From positions 25,214,766 to 25,278,765 of the forward strand of contig CM057152.1 in NCBI GenBank assembly GCA_029962745.1: a stretch of DNA of 64,000 nt. Direction: 5' to 3'. The notes beneath the pieces were generated by a model, which saw only the letters and a program-made list of their open reading frames with translations, searched no databases and was not told the origin of the DNA. Source of the DNA: Echinometra lucunter. Its lineage: Eukaryota > Echinodermata > Echinoidea > Camarodonta > Echinometridae. Position 1 is the first letter of the stretch. Every line of letters begins with the position of its first letter. This document shows, piece by piece, positions 48,452 to 58,326 of this stretch. Made by a program: the position numbers and the translations under genes.

Positions 48452-49217
48452 GGTTCCATGACATTTGCTCCGCCGACAACTGCTCCGAAAATGACGACAA
48501 GTGCTCTGCGACAAGTGCTCCGCGACATATGCTCCGCCGACATATGCTCCGCCGACATTTGCTCCGCCGACAATTGCTCCGCCGACAATTGCTCCGCCGA
48601 CATTTGCTCCGCCGACATTTGCTCCGCCGACATATGCTCCGCCGACATATGCTCCGCCGACATATGCTCCGCCGACATTTGCTCCGCCGACATTTGCTCC
48701 GAAACGACATTTGCTCCGGCGACATATGCTCCGCCGAATTATGCTCCAAAACGACGACATATAACGTATAAAGTTATTGCCAGTTTATGATTGTAATTTG
48801 TTTGCTATGGTTGTACATATTGATGTCACCGAAAGAAAAGAATAACAGAATATTTCAAAACAAAACAAAAAAAAAAACTTTAAAGGGGTGGTTCTTGATA
48901 TGTGTCGGCAGAGCAAATGTCGTCGTTTTGGAGCATATGTCGGCGGAGCAAATGTCGTTTTGGAGGATATATGTCGGCGGAGCATATGTCGGCGGAGCAA
49001 ACGTCGCCGGAGCAAATGTCGTCGTTTCGGAGCAAATGTCGGCGGAGCAAATGTCGGCGGAGCAAATGTCGGCGGAGCAATTGTCGGCGGAGCAATTGTC
49101 GGCGGAGCAAATGTCGGCGGAGCATATGTCGCGGAGCACTTGTCGCGGAGCACTTGTCGTCATTTTCGGAGCAGTTGTCGGCGGAGCAAATGTCGCCGGA
49201 GCAAATGTCGTGTCACC
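48452..49217. mobile_element. TU-like foldback element with 15-bp repeats in the arms
   Basis: Two arms of about 300 bp consist of ~19-20 units of the 15-mer GACANNTGCTCCGCC. The left arm is 48459-48757; the right arm is inverted, 48903-49210. A ~145-bp spacer separates them. Ends ggttccatgacatttgctcc and, reversed, ggtgacacgacatttgctcc match at most positions. The 9-bp repeat gagaagtat flanks the element (48443-48451 and 49218-49226). Foldback TU elements of sea urchin are described with 15-bp tandem units in the outer arm. No protein is encoded; the long frames across it are pentapeptide artefacts. Confidence 0.85.
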
Positions 49218-49226
49218 GAGAAGTAT

Positions 49227-50905
49227 ACATACCTTGTAGTCGTTTTCCCTGAAGACCTCCACCAGGAAGGGTTACTCAAGGCTGACGAGAGTGGTGGTAT
49301 TACTTCTTTAGGTATTGGGGGGCTTTTGCAATTTTGTTCTGAAGATATCTGTACTTTTAGAAGTAACAGTTTCCCTTTGGAGCTTGTATCTGGGAAGAAT
49401 GAGTTTGCCAGCTGAGTTGTGGAGATGAAGGTGGAATTAACTTCATACTGTTCATTGTGTGAGCGTCTTAGTCTCATTACTTTCCATGAGGTGTATTTGT
49501 GTAGATCTAGGTGGAGTTCTCCATGTATGATCTTGTAGAAACTGATGAGGCGTAGATTTTTTCTTCTATCTTCTAAGGAGTTCCACTCGAGTGTAGCCAT
49601 CATGTCAGTGTCAGTGACACTGGACTCTCTAGTGTAGTTTCCCATCACGAATCGAGCCGCCTGTCTCTGTACCATTTCCAATGACTTGGAATTCCTGGCG
49701 GTACCTGGATGCCATGCAATGCAGGCGTACTCAAGATGGGGTCTCACTAAGGTGTGATGGAGATGCTCTTTTACTTTTCTGGAGCAGTGGTTGAAGTTTC
49801 TTCTGATGAAGTTTAAGACCCTTGTACCCTTAGTGATTGCATGTTGCATCTGTTTATCCCATTTTAGGTTGTTTTCTATGTGGATTCCCAAGTACTGATG
49901 ACTGCTGACCTCTCTAAGTTGTTCGCCTAGGAGTGTGTACTTGGTATAGCCTGGGTCTCGCTTTCTGGAAATCCTAATAACAGCATTTGGATGCACTGAA
50001 TTTCATACCCCATGTGTTCACCCACTTGACAAGGTTATCATGGTCCCTCTGGAGCGAATCCTCATCTGAGGGGTTGGATATTGTGTGATAGAGTATATAA
50101 TCATCGGCGAATGATCTTGCAGTGCAATGAAAAGCGTCCATAAGGTCATTAATATACAAGATAAAAGGGTGTGGTCCGAGTACTGTACCTTGCGGTATGC
50201 TGCTAAGGACTGGGAATCAGTTAGATGTTTTACCATTCACTAATGTTCTTTGGAAGCTACACGACAGAAAGGATCTACTCCACTCAAGGTTCTTGTTACG
50301 GATACCGTACATGTGAAGCTTCTGCAACAGTTTCTGATGTGGGACGACATCAAATGCCTTACTAAAATCGAGGATGACGATGTAACATGTCTTCTTCTTC
50401 TTGTGATTTGTAGCCGGATCATGGATTTTAGCAATCAACTGCGTATCACATGATCCACCCTGTAGGAAGGCATGCTGGTAATCAGTAATGATTGAGTTTG
50501 TGGCAAGATGTTTCATCAGCTGGCTATCCAGTATATGCTCCATCAGTTTACAGCACACACTAGTTAAGGATATGGGACGATAATTGGCTGGTTCACCCTT
50601 TGCGCCCTTCTTGTAGATGGCGGCAATGTTGGCTTTACACCAATCTTCAGGAAGGTGTCCCTGGTCATAAGATTGCTTAAAGATAAATTGCAAAACAGGA
50701 GCTAGTCGTTCAGCTGCTATCTTGAGGACATGGTTTGGTATGTTGTCCGGGCCCACAGCCTTTGAGACATCTAGTTTATTCAGCAACTTTACGATGCCAC
50801 TAACTGTAATATCAATCTCAGGCATCTCAGGGATATTGCTTGGTGGTAGATTGGGAATCTGGCTATCATCCTTAGAGATGCTTCGGAATTGTTCAACCAA
50901 TATGT
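49227..50905 (-). pseudogene. LINE reverse transcriptase (ORF2)
   Basis: The minus strand from 50905 reads MVEQFRSISKDD, then KLDVSKAVGPDNIPNHVLK, ANYRPISLTSVCCKLMEHIL, HAFLQGGSCDTQL and VILDFSKAFDVVPHQKLL (motif A). After a frameshift near 50220 come CTARSFADDYILYH (motif C, FADD) and VKWVNTWGMKFSASKC. After another shift near 49985 come SSHQYLGIHIENNLKWDKQM, VRPHLEYACIAWHP and DRRKNLRLISFYKIIHGEL. This is a nearly full-length RT of the CR1/Jockey group with two frameshifts, so it is inactive. It copies LINE RNA at the target site. Confidence 0.9.
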
Positions 50906-51445
50906 CTGCTTTCCCCTGGTCATCAGTGATGGTTTGTTTTCCAGTTTTAAGACTCTGGATCCCTACATTGTCCTTACATCTGGTTTTGATGTATTTCCAG
51001 AACTGCTTATTGCCTGCTTCAGATAGATCTCATATGTATACTCGTCGTGCATTTTTAAGTCCCTTGTTGACTACATTCTTAATTTGCTTGTACTTGTCCC
51101 ACCGAGCTTGTTCCCCAAGTTTCTTCGCTTTTGAATAAAGTCTCTCCTTCTTGCGACAGAATCTCTTGGGTCTAGGTGTAAGCCAAGGCACGCATGGTTT
51201 GCTGGATACAATTATGGAAGGTACATCAGGTCATGCACCTTATCCCTAAAGTTGGACCAGTTTTCTTTGACTATTTTCACACTGGGGTTTGAATTCAGGA
51301 AGCTTTCACAAAAATTTTCAGCTTTTGCTCTAAGTTTATCTTCATCCATCTTTTCCCATTGGTGGATCTGTCTTGGTTGTCTTGATGGGAAGGGTGCTTT
51401 GATGTTGATTTCCACGATCACCACACTGTGATCAGAGAAGCCTGG
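50906..51445 (-). pseudogene. LINE endonuclease C-terminus and EN-RT linker
   Basis: The minus strand from 51445 reads TQPHPGFSDHSVVIVEINIK; SDH is the catalytic end of the APE endonuclease. Then come RQIHQWEKMDEDKLRAKAEN, WLTPRPKRFCRKKERLY and GKQTITDDQGKADILVEQF, the usual linker into the RT. One stop and one frameshift are seen. Confidence 0.85.
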
Positions 51446-51859
51446 GTGAGGTTGGGTGCTAATGCACTTTCGTATCCATGCTCATATTTTTAGTTCTAAT
51501 AATCCAATATGTATCAAATTTTCAGAAAAAAATCTGCAATATGTATTCAATCTTTCACGTGAATTTGAGTAACATCGGACAAAGGGAACCCTTGATTACA
51601 GCTTCGTTCGTTGTTCGATGTCGTCTCGCAGTGCGCGGTGTCGCAATTCATGTGTGTGCTCTATGCGGTCTGCTCAAGCTTAAGCTAGTAATCAAAATTT
51701 ATGAGAAAATTCCCGTATGGTATCTGACATGCACATGAAGCGAGGCTAAATATCACACGATGTAATAAGATTGTCATGATTATGATTTTGATCGCTATCA
51801 TTGGTTACTATTGTTGTTGTTATTGTGTTTATAATTGTATTGTGTATTTTATTATTATA

Positions 51860-52187
51860 ATTATAATTTGAATTATTATCATTATCATCATCATTATTAT
51901 CATCATCATTATTATTATTAACAATTATCATTATTATTATGATTATTGTGAAGATTATTATTATAATTATCATTATTATTATGATTATTATTAATAACAA
52001 CGTAATTGTTATTGTTGTGGCCGAACACAAGATATATCATGTTTATGATCCTCTTCGTTTTTTTTCTTCACAGATTGAATAAAGTAAGGTAGTGAGCCTG
52101 CCTGACTTTACAATTCCAAGTGGCTTTTCTGGTCTCTGTATAGTCTTTGATGATCCAATGCTGCTGCTGCTACTACTATTAGTACTA

Positions 52188-52224
<37 letters not shown>

Positions 52225-52230
52225 GATGAT
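51860..52230. repeat. ATT/ATC and TAC microsatellites in the left arm and core
   Basis: Imperfect (attatc)n from 51860 to 51990 and (ctactacta)n from about 52165 to 52222. Corresponding (aataat)n tracts occupy 54290-54600 on the right side. Confidence 0.85.
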
Positions 52231-52594
52231 AATAACAATAATAATCAGAGCCCTCTGTAGCAGAGTTCGGCCAACACGGATCCAGTGAGGCACAAAATGG
52301 TGTATATGGTTTTGGTTGGCAAGCCCAGGTCTAAAGCAAAAGGGCTCTGAACACAGAAACAGAAGACGTCTTCTATATTTTCTGTGGCTCTGAAGCACAA
52401 TAAAAAAAAAGAGCAACAGCTATGTCGGATAACATCGTTCCAATGGAGCTTGCAGGTCCTCACAGACAATAACAACAATTACAACAACAGCAGTAACAAC
52501 AACAATGATGATGATAATAATAACGACGACGACGATAATAGCAATGATAGCAACACTAAATATAACGAGACATTTGAATTCGTCACATGACGAA

Positions 52595-54282
52595 TTAGGT
52601 GGTCTGTCGGCATGTTTTAGGTTTCGACATGGATTGTGATGAATTCGTTGGTAAGACTTTTGATAAATTTTTTACGTCTGGATAGGAGACTAACGTCATA
52701 GAAATTGGATGATTTGATATCGCAGAATACTTAAAAGATGATCCAAAGCTTTAATTCACCTTAACTAATCAGATTTTCTATAGGGTTATACATAAACTAA
52801 TGTGCCCTGCATTGCAATTGTCATTATGGGCCCAAATCAGCAGTTTATTTCATTGACTGTATAAATGTATATGTAATTATATAGTTAAAGAGGATAGTAA
52901 TATAACATGTAAAAAGAAAGCAAAAGGAAAAAAAAAATTGCCCCTTCCCTCCGGGACTCGAACCAGGGACCTTTAGCATGAGAGGCAAGTGCTTTGAAGA
53001 TATACCTGAAAACAGCTCATAGAGATAACACGTAGATTCAAAACGGAATTCTAATATCAGGTGTTCCAGTCAAAATTTCGACATGTTTTCGACATTTGCT
53101 TCAAAAACATATGAACGCATAAGATAGAAAATTTTCTCAGCTGCAACATACTTAAAGATGGGCGAAAATCGATCAGAAATAAGGGAGCTGTTGGTGAAAG
53201 AAGATGGGAATGTAGAATCAAGAACTAAGTAAAAGTCATGTCCCATAGAGAATACACGTAAAATGTGAAAAATTGACATTGTATCTTTAATCGTGAATTT
53301 AGACCATGATAACCTCATCAAAATGAGTAACAATGAATAAATTATTTGTAGAGAATTGTCTCAGCTATAACATATCGAAATCTCGGCGAAAATTGATGAA
53401 TAATAAGCGAGATAGTCTCGGTTAAAGGCAAAAAATCTAACGTCAAAAATTCAAAATCGAAATTTTGAGTTCACATAAGAATAGGATGACCTCATAATAT
53501 CGATAAGACAAATTTTTGTCATGAATTCACATCTACAACTCATAACCTTTCAGAATATGTAAAAAAAATTGGGGGTATCCATGCATTTTGAGAAGCTATG
53601 GCGGATTTTAAAGGGACATGTTTTTGCGTGTTTTTACATTATTTTCAACATTGACGCGCGCACGGATTTTGAACTTTGACGCGCGCGTGCGACCTTATGG
53701 TTAGTTGAAATCAGTTCTAAATTGATGGAACTTGTTAAGAAAAGTGTCAGGAATGTAAATCAAGTGAAAAAACGGCGTTTAAACGTTATTTAGGACCTGC
53801 GCGTGCGCATGACGCGTGCACGGACGCGCGCAAATTTTTGAAATGCTTAAAATGGCCTGAAACGTGTGCAAAATGAATTTGAAGCGATTCTGAGCATTTT
53901 TAATTTTTGCGCGCGCGCTGACGCGCGGACGTACGCGTATGCGCGCGTCCGGCTATCTGAAATTTATTGGATTAAAATTAACTTTAATCATGCCAAATAT
54001 GAATGAGAAATGACCATCCGTTATGAAGATATGACCCTAAGGTGATTTTCACAAAATGGCGCCTGGATGACGTCACGATGACCTGATCAACATGAAAATA
54101 TATGGAACGGCGAGATCTGATTATGACTAATAACTGACCAAAATTTCATGGAATTTGAACCAGCAGATTCTGAGATTTCGAGTGCACAAAAAAGTGCTTG
54201 GAATAAAGAAAAATAAATAAAGAAAGAAAGAAAATTCTGACGAAATTAAGAGGTGATCTGTCAAAGATGACAGACCACCTAA
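52595..54282. mobile_element. complete AGGTGGTCTGTC-family element (short copy)
   Basis: Starts ttaggtggtctgtc (52595) and ends gacagaccacctaa (54269-54282). The 3' hairpin is aggtgatctgtca-aaga-tgacagaccacct. Just outside the 5' end a palindrome (aattcgtcacatgacgaatt, 52578-52597) mirrors sequence next to other 5' ends of the family. It contains a tRNA-like module (52951-53010) and alternating GCGC segments near 53660, 53800 and 53910-53945. Nested in the Mutator-like foldback. Confidence 0.85.
52945..53012 (-). other. tRNA-like module within the element
   Basis: The minus strand reads gcacttgcctctcatgctaa followed by ggttcgagtcccgg, a clear T-arm/B-box. It is at the same position as in the copy at 17153, so it is part of the family. 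It is better preserved than there but lacks a full acceptor stem. Confidence 0.6.
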
Positions 54283-54495
54283 TAAAAATAATGAAGATAA
54301 TAATAATTACAACAGTAATAATCACAGTAATACAATATCAATAACTATAAACATAATCATAACAATAATTATAATAGTCATGATTATAACAATGATATGA
54401 AGAAGCAGGATTCTTGTTGTAATGAATAGAATATCCACTCGGTCGCAACAATAAAAATTACAATAATGATAATAATAATAACAATAATAACAATC

Positions 54496-54527
<32 letters not shown>

Positions 54528-55033
54528 GATGATAATAATGACAATGATATTAACTGATAATAACAATCATAATAATAATAATAATGATGATGATAATAAC
54601 GATTCAAATCATGATTATAATAATAAAATACACATAATACAATTATAAACACAATTACAACAATAATAATAACCAATGATAGTGATCAAAATCATAATCA
54701 TGACAACCTTATTACATCGTGTGATATTTAGCCCCGCTTCATGTGCATGTCGGATACCATGCAGGAATTTTCTCATAAATTTTGATTACTAGCTTCAGCT
54801 TGAGCAGACCGCATCATAGAGCACACACGACTTGCGACACCGCGCACAGCGAGACGACATTGAACAAAGTACAAAGCCGTAATCGAAGGTTCCCTTTGTC
54901 CGATGTAACTCAAATTCAGGTGAAAGACTGAATACATATCGCAGATTATTTTCTGAAAATTTGATACATATCGGATCATTAGAACTAAGAATATGAGCAA
55001 TGAATATGAAAGTGCATTAGTGCCGTGAGGTTG

Positions 55034-55420
55034 AATGTTCCTTACTAAAGATGGGTGTGTAGTGAAAAACAGATCTACATGTAACATGTTTTCAGTCCCA
55101 TTTGTGTCTCAACGGGTCGGGAAATTGACGAGCTGTTCGAGACCGTGCTCATCAGCGATACCTAACAAATCCCTCTGGAGTGGAGATGTAGCTTCAGCTG
55201 GGACCATGACGTAGTTGGAATTTTGAAGTCCCCTCCTAGTAGATGTAGGTTACTTTGGTTTCTTGCTGGATCTTGTTTAGACTACTGCTGAGATTATCAA
55301 GCTCAGATACGGTACTTTATTTCTGATGCTCTGGAAATTGGCTATTGCAAGTTTAATACAATTCTTTCTAAGCTTCTTTGACAACTTCCCTTTCAAGGTT
55401 TGCTAAGGTTTACTTTCTGG
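55034..55420 (-). pseudogene. LINE APE endonuclease, N-terminal and middle parts
   Basis: Minus strand: KLAIANFQSIRNKVPYL (about 55370) is the endonuclease start. It is followed too soon by NLHLLGGDFKIPTTSWSQ (the GDFN box), then LQRDLLGIADEHGLEQLVNF and NMLHVDLFFTTHPSLVRNI. About 100 residues usually found between the start and the GDFN box, including the catalytic Glu region, are absent, so this copy has an internal deletion plus frameshifts. Confidence 0.75.
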
Positions 55421-55599
55421 ATTGACTCTGTCCCCAATATCATAAGTGCTCTCCTTTTTCTTCATAACTTATCTTTGTCTGAGAGTGTGCTTAGGGCTTG
55501 ATGCAGATAATAGTTTAGGTTCAGGAGTTTCAAGGTCGACATACAGGTCTGGGTCTAACGCACTGAATTGGTTAATGCTAAGGGTATGAGTCACTGTCA

Positions 55600-56130
55600 T
55601 TACAATTTAGTTGACACAATGTTCATAAGATTGCATGCTGGACAATACCAAATGGCACTTGAATTTCTCATGTGGTATTCATACGATTCATCAGTCAAAC
55701 CTGTGCAGCTATTGTGTGACCATTTGTCACAGTTTGAACAAAGCATTCCCTTGTCTTCATTTTTCACAGCATAGTTACACACTGTACATGGGTATTTAGG
55801 CTTTCTTCCTCTCTTACTCTTTGTAGCGTTGGGCCCGTGCCCAGTAGCAGGGCCTGGATTAAGTTCAATGTCACCAGCAAGCAAGTTAACAATCTGTACG
55901 ATAGCATATAAACCCTTTGGTAGCTTAGAAATAACAACAGCAGTTTGCAGTCCTTTGACGTGTTCTGTATGAGCCGTGCAATGAAATGATATGTAGTATT
56001 GCACAAACAATCGTGTACTAATAATAGGCATGTCACCATGAGAGATGTAATTTAGAGCAGGATCAAAGTTAAAGTCAGCATAAAATGGAAAGTTCCCACC
56101 GTGAAAGCTGGCTATCCCGTTCACCCTCAA
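55600..56130 (-). CDS. LINE protein with 2A-like peptide and PHD finger
   Basis: A 176-codon open frame. Residues near the middle read IVNLLAGDIELNPGP (55849 to about 55893), a 2A-like motif of the D-x-E-x-N-P-G-P type that makes ribosomes skip the Gly-Pro bond. A basic stretch (KSKRGRKPKYP) follows, then a C4HC3 PHD finger: CTVC, 12 residues, CSNC, 4 residues, H, 2 residues, C, 22 residues, CPAC. PHD fingers bind histone tails and occur in first reading frames of CR1-group LINEs; 2A motifs are known in sea urchin LINEs. The start codon is uncertain: the motif would normally lie close to the N-terminus, so the first ~85 residues may not be coding. Confidence 0.75.
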   Translation of the reverse strand: MRVNGIASFHGGNFPFYADFNFDPALNYISHGDMPIISTRLFVQYYISFHCTAHTEHVKGLQTAVVISKLPKGLYAIVQIVNLLAGDIELNPGPATGHGPNATKSKRGRKPKYPCTVCNYAVKNEDKGMLCSNCDKWSHNSCTGLTDESYEYHMRNSSAIWYCPACNLMNIVSTKL

Positions 56131-56150
56131 ATCCCCGCTGGTGAGGCGTG

Positions 56151-56642
56151 TACTAAGAAGAATTCATCTAAATAAGACGTGTAAACCTGATCTCAGAAGT
56201 AATTTCGGCATGTTGAGTTCTCGATGCAGTGTTGAATTTCCAATGCTGATACACGTTGTAATCAATGACGATAACGCAGTTGGAAAAGGTACCGACGTAG
56301 GGTGGTAGACAATCGTTAAAATTCTTTTTTCACATTAAAAAATAGGACATCAAAATCGTGCAATTTCCGACAACAAATATTTAATAGGCAAGATGCAATT
56401 AAAAATTGAACAAGATGTGCCAGTAAAAAGGTGATATTTTAGGATTAAAAATGGGCCAATGCAGCAATCTTAAAAATACATCCATTTTCGTCAGAGCGCC
56501 CTCTAATCATGTAGCTACACATCTCTGTATTCAGATTGCCTCAAATGTTCCTGATTAAAAAATTAGAGATCTTTTTTCGTTTTGTGTTTACATTGACAGT
56601 TTACTGCTTTATACTCAATAAAAATTCATGGAAAATACTTAC
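56151..56642. other. intron A-B, proximal part
   Basis: AT-rich intronic sequence adjoining the exon A donor. No other feature recognised. Confidence 0.5.
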
Positions 56643-56868
56643 CACTGGGAACCTGAGAAAGACTTGTGTACCACGAGACAGGAATACCCCCCTTGGCTGA
56701 GCCTGATCTGTAAGGTATGCCATCAATAATCCCTCTGTCTATCTCTTCTTTAAACCTCTGGTGATGGCCTGTGAGTGTTGTATGTTGGACATCACTCATG
56801 CTTGGACTCACTTCAATGAGATGAAGGCTTAGGGTATCCAGGGGAAGCTGAGGAAACTGCTTGAAAAC
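56643..56868 (-). CDS. NDUFAF7: NDUFAF7 exon A
   Basis: 226 nt (phase 0 to 1) between an AG acceptor (tgtcacatgtag, 56869-56870) and a consensus GT donor (gtaagt at 56642-56637). It encodes VFKQFPQLPLDTLSLHLIEV, SPSMSDVQHTTLT, then GIPVSWYTSLSQVPS plus one nucleotide that joins exon B. Vertebrate NDUFAF7 has VHLVEVS, then SGIPISWYRDLHDVPKG here. The LIEVS segment is the second strand of the SAM-binding Rossmann fold, which contacts the ribose. Exons for the mitochondrial targeting peptide and the GPGRG SAM loop should lie upstream, but none was found up to 64000. Confidence 0.93.
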
Positions 56869-57032
56869 CTACATGTGACATTCAAGAGTAAAACCAGGTT
56901 TTTATTGAAAAAAGATCAAATCTAAAATCCCTAGTGAGATGAGAGATATATGAATATAAGTGGTTATACACAAGAAGCATGCTGATGCATTTATACTCCG
57001 TAATGCAAAAAACAGCTTGAATTTTCTTCCTT
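56869..57032. other. NDUFAF7 upstream intron
   Basis: Short intronic stretch before the endonuclease fragment. Confidence 0.4.
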
Positions 57033-57290
57033 GAAGAGTTTGTCGCCTTAGTTGACAATATCCCTATGTTGGTTGGTGATTTTAAAATTCACGTAGATGA
57101 CTTCAGTGATAAAGATGCCTTCCTTAATGCCTTAGAGAATGCAGGTTTCCACAAGCACATCATTATTGCTACAAATCAAGAGGGACATACTCTTTAACTT
57201 TTAATAACTCATGAACTAGCTCCTCATATCAAATCCTTCAGAGGCCTTCCTTCTGATCATGACAACATACTGTGTACTCTTGATATGATG
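57033..57290 (+). pseudogene. LINE APE endonuclease fragment
   Basis: Plus-strand frame: FVALVDNIPMLVGDFKIHVD, then DKDAFLNALENAGFHKHI, then QEGHTL, a stop, LLITHELAPHIKSFRGLPSD and HDN. The GDFNIHVDD ... GHTLDLLIT ... SDH pattern is the C-half of an APE endonuclease, with the Asp of TLDL replaced by a stop codon. It is a different LINE from the one in intron A-B and lies in the opposite orientation. Confidence 0.75.
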
Positions 57291-58094
57291 AAACATCATG
57301 CGCACAGATGCCAACCTTCGTCAACAAAAAGAGTGATCTTAAAAGGAAAAAACAGTATTTTTTGACCCCCCCCCCAAAAAAAAAAAAATTGGGGACTGCT
57401 ATCATAAGGTACAGTATTACGTTCCCTGCCACTACACATATACATTTTTTTTTTGGACTAAGACCAACATGACTATTCCTCCTCCCCCCCCCCCCCCCAA
57501 AAAAAAAATAATAAATGAATGAAATAAATAAATAAAATAAAAAAGGTAAAAAAAAAAAATAGATAAAAATAAAATAAATATAAAAGAATATAAAAGAATG
57601 AAGATAAAAAGATTAAAAACTAAAAATAAAAAATGACTGGCTTTGACATTTCCACTGATATCTCTTCAGCTTCAGCGGTGGAGTCATAAAGTTTTGAACC
57701 AAAATTCTTACTTTTTCAGACTTGTTCCAGGGACTTGTTCTATTATGTACACTATCCAGAGTGTTTGCCACTCCTCAAGAAAAGGATAGTATCTGAACTC
57801 AAAACACACAATACATATACATGAGGTATGAAATTTTCACATGCAACCTCCCCCCCCCCCCCCCCCCCCACACACATACAAACAATTAAGGCCCAAAGGT
57901 CTTTAAATTCATAGCCCTTGCCCTCCTCCCTTTTGCCTTGGGATCAGCTTGTGAACACAAACTTTCCTCAAATTCCACAACAGAATTTCACATTATTGTC
58001 TACCACTGTACCAGCAGCCAGATTTTGCAATAAAGAACGTTATTTTATCTTCATTCCATGACATTCCAGAAATACCATTAACATATACATTATC
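57291..58094. repeat. low-complexity region
   Basis: Poly-C and poly-A runs (57367-57389, 57482-57512), an (aataaa)n-like purine tract to about 57625 and another poly-C at 57850-57869. No gene recognised. Confidence 0.7.
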
Positions 58095-58326
58095 GGTGGG
58101 CTGTTAAAACCTTGTATCTCAAAATTAAAAAATTTTGAGGACAGCTCAGAAAACGCTCCATTTTAGAGTTATGACATAAGTGGCAACCTTCTTTTGCCTG
58201 GAAAGAGTTCTCTACAGGAATTAAGAGACTGAGGTTGCCACCATTGCCATAATTCGAAAATACAGCCTTTTCTGAGCTGTCCTAAAAATTTTTAAATTTT
58301 GAGATAGGAGCTTTCAACAGCCTACC
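58095..58326. mobile_element. 232-bp MITE
   Basis: Left ggtgggctgttaaaaccttg, atctcaaaat and ttttgaggacagctcagaaa are mirrored by the right half (tttctgagctgtcctaaaa, attttgagatagg, caacagcctacc). The two halves are near-complete inverted repeats, so a single strand would fold into one long hairpin. Confidence 0.75.

Larger units (their letters stand above)
49218..51454 (-). mobile_element. CR1/Jockey-group LINE, 3' part
   Basis: Holds the endonuclease end, linker and reverse transcriptase. It is continuous with 55025-56150 once the foldback at 51455-55024 is removed. The 3' terminus is uncertain because the TU-like element sits there. Confidence 0.85.
51455..55024. mobile_element. Mutator-like foldback element with ~440-bp inverted arms
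   Basis: Ends ggtgctaatgcactttc (51455) and, reversed, ggcactaatgcactttc (55024). Arms extend to about 51905 and from about 54585. The 9-bp direct repeat gtgaggttg flanks it (51446-51454 and 55025-55033). It splits the LINE endonuclease between IQPH and PGFSDH, with the target repeat encoding the shared residues. Long TIRs plus a 9-bp duplication are the hallmark of Mutator-like elements. The inside is ATT/ATC microsatellite, a short unplaced segment (52240-52420) and a nested element. No transposase. Confidence 0.8.
55025..56150 (-). mobile_element. CR1/Jockey-group LINE, 5' part
   Basis: Continuation of the LINE on the other side of the foldback, with the 2A/PHD reading frame and the first part of the endonuclease. 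The 5' limit (~56150) is set by where recognisable sequence ends. Confidence 0.75.
46880..56642 (-). other. NDUFAF7 intron A-B (9.8 kb) filled by nested transposons
   Basis: Phase-1 intron between exons A and B. It contains, from right to left, a LINE on the same strand as the gene, a Mutator-like foldback inside that LINE, an AGGTGGTCTGTC element inside the foldback, a TU-like foldback at the LINE's 3' end and another inverted-repeat element. Confidence 0.85.

Noticed and set aside
48459..48757. Regular short repeats that could look like a CRISPR array
   Set aside because: Units are contiguous 15-mers without spacers, are mirrored in an inverted arm, and the DNA is eukaryotic.
48321..49415. 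Long frames of pentapeptide repeats (AEQMS, GGANV, RRSKC, ICSAD types) on both strands
   Set aside because: The 15-bp DNA unit is five codons long and lacks stops in most frames, so all frames stay open. They come from the foldback arms, not from a pentapeptide-repeat protein.
52140..54680. Frames rich in Ser, Ile, Asn or Asp
   Set aside because: They are translations of trinucleotide microsatellites.
57481..57640. Poly-purine tract as a possible regulatory element
   Set aside because: Ordinary low-complexity sequence with mixed A-rich motifs; nothing supports a function.
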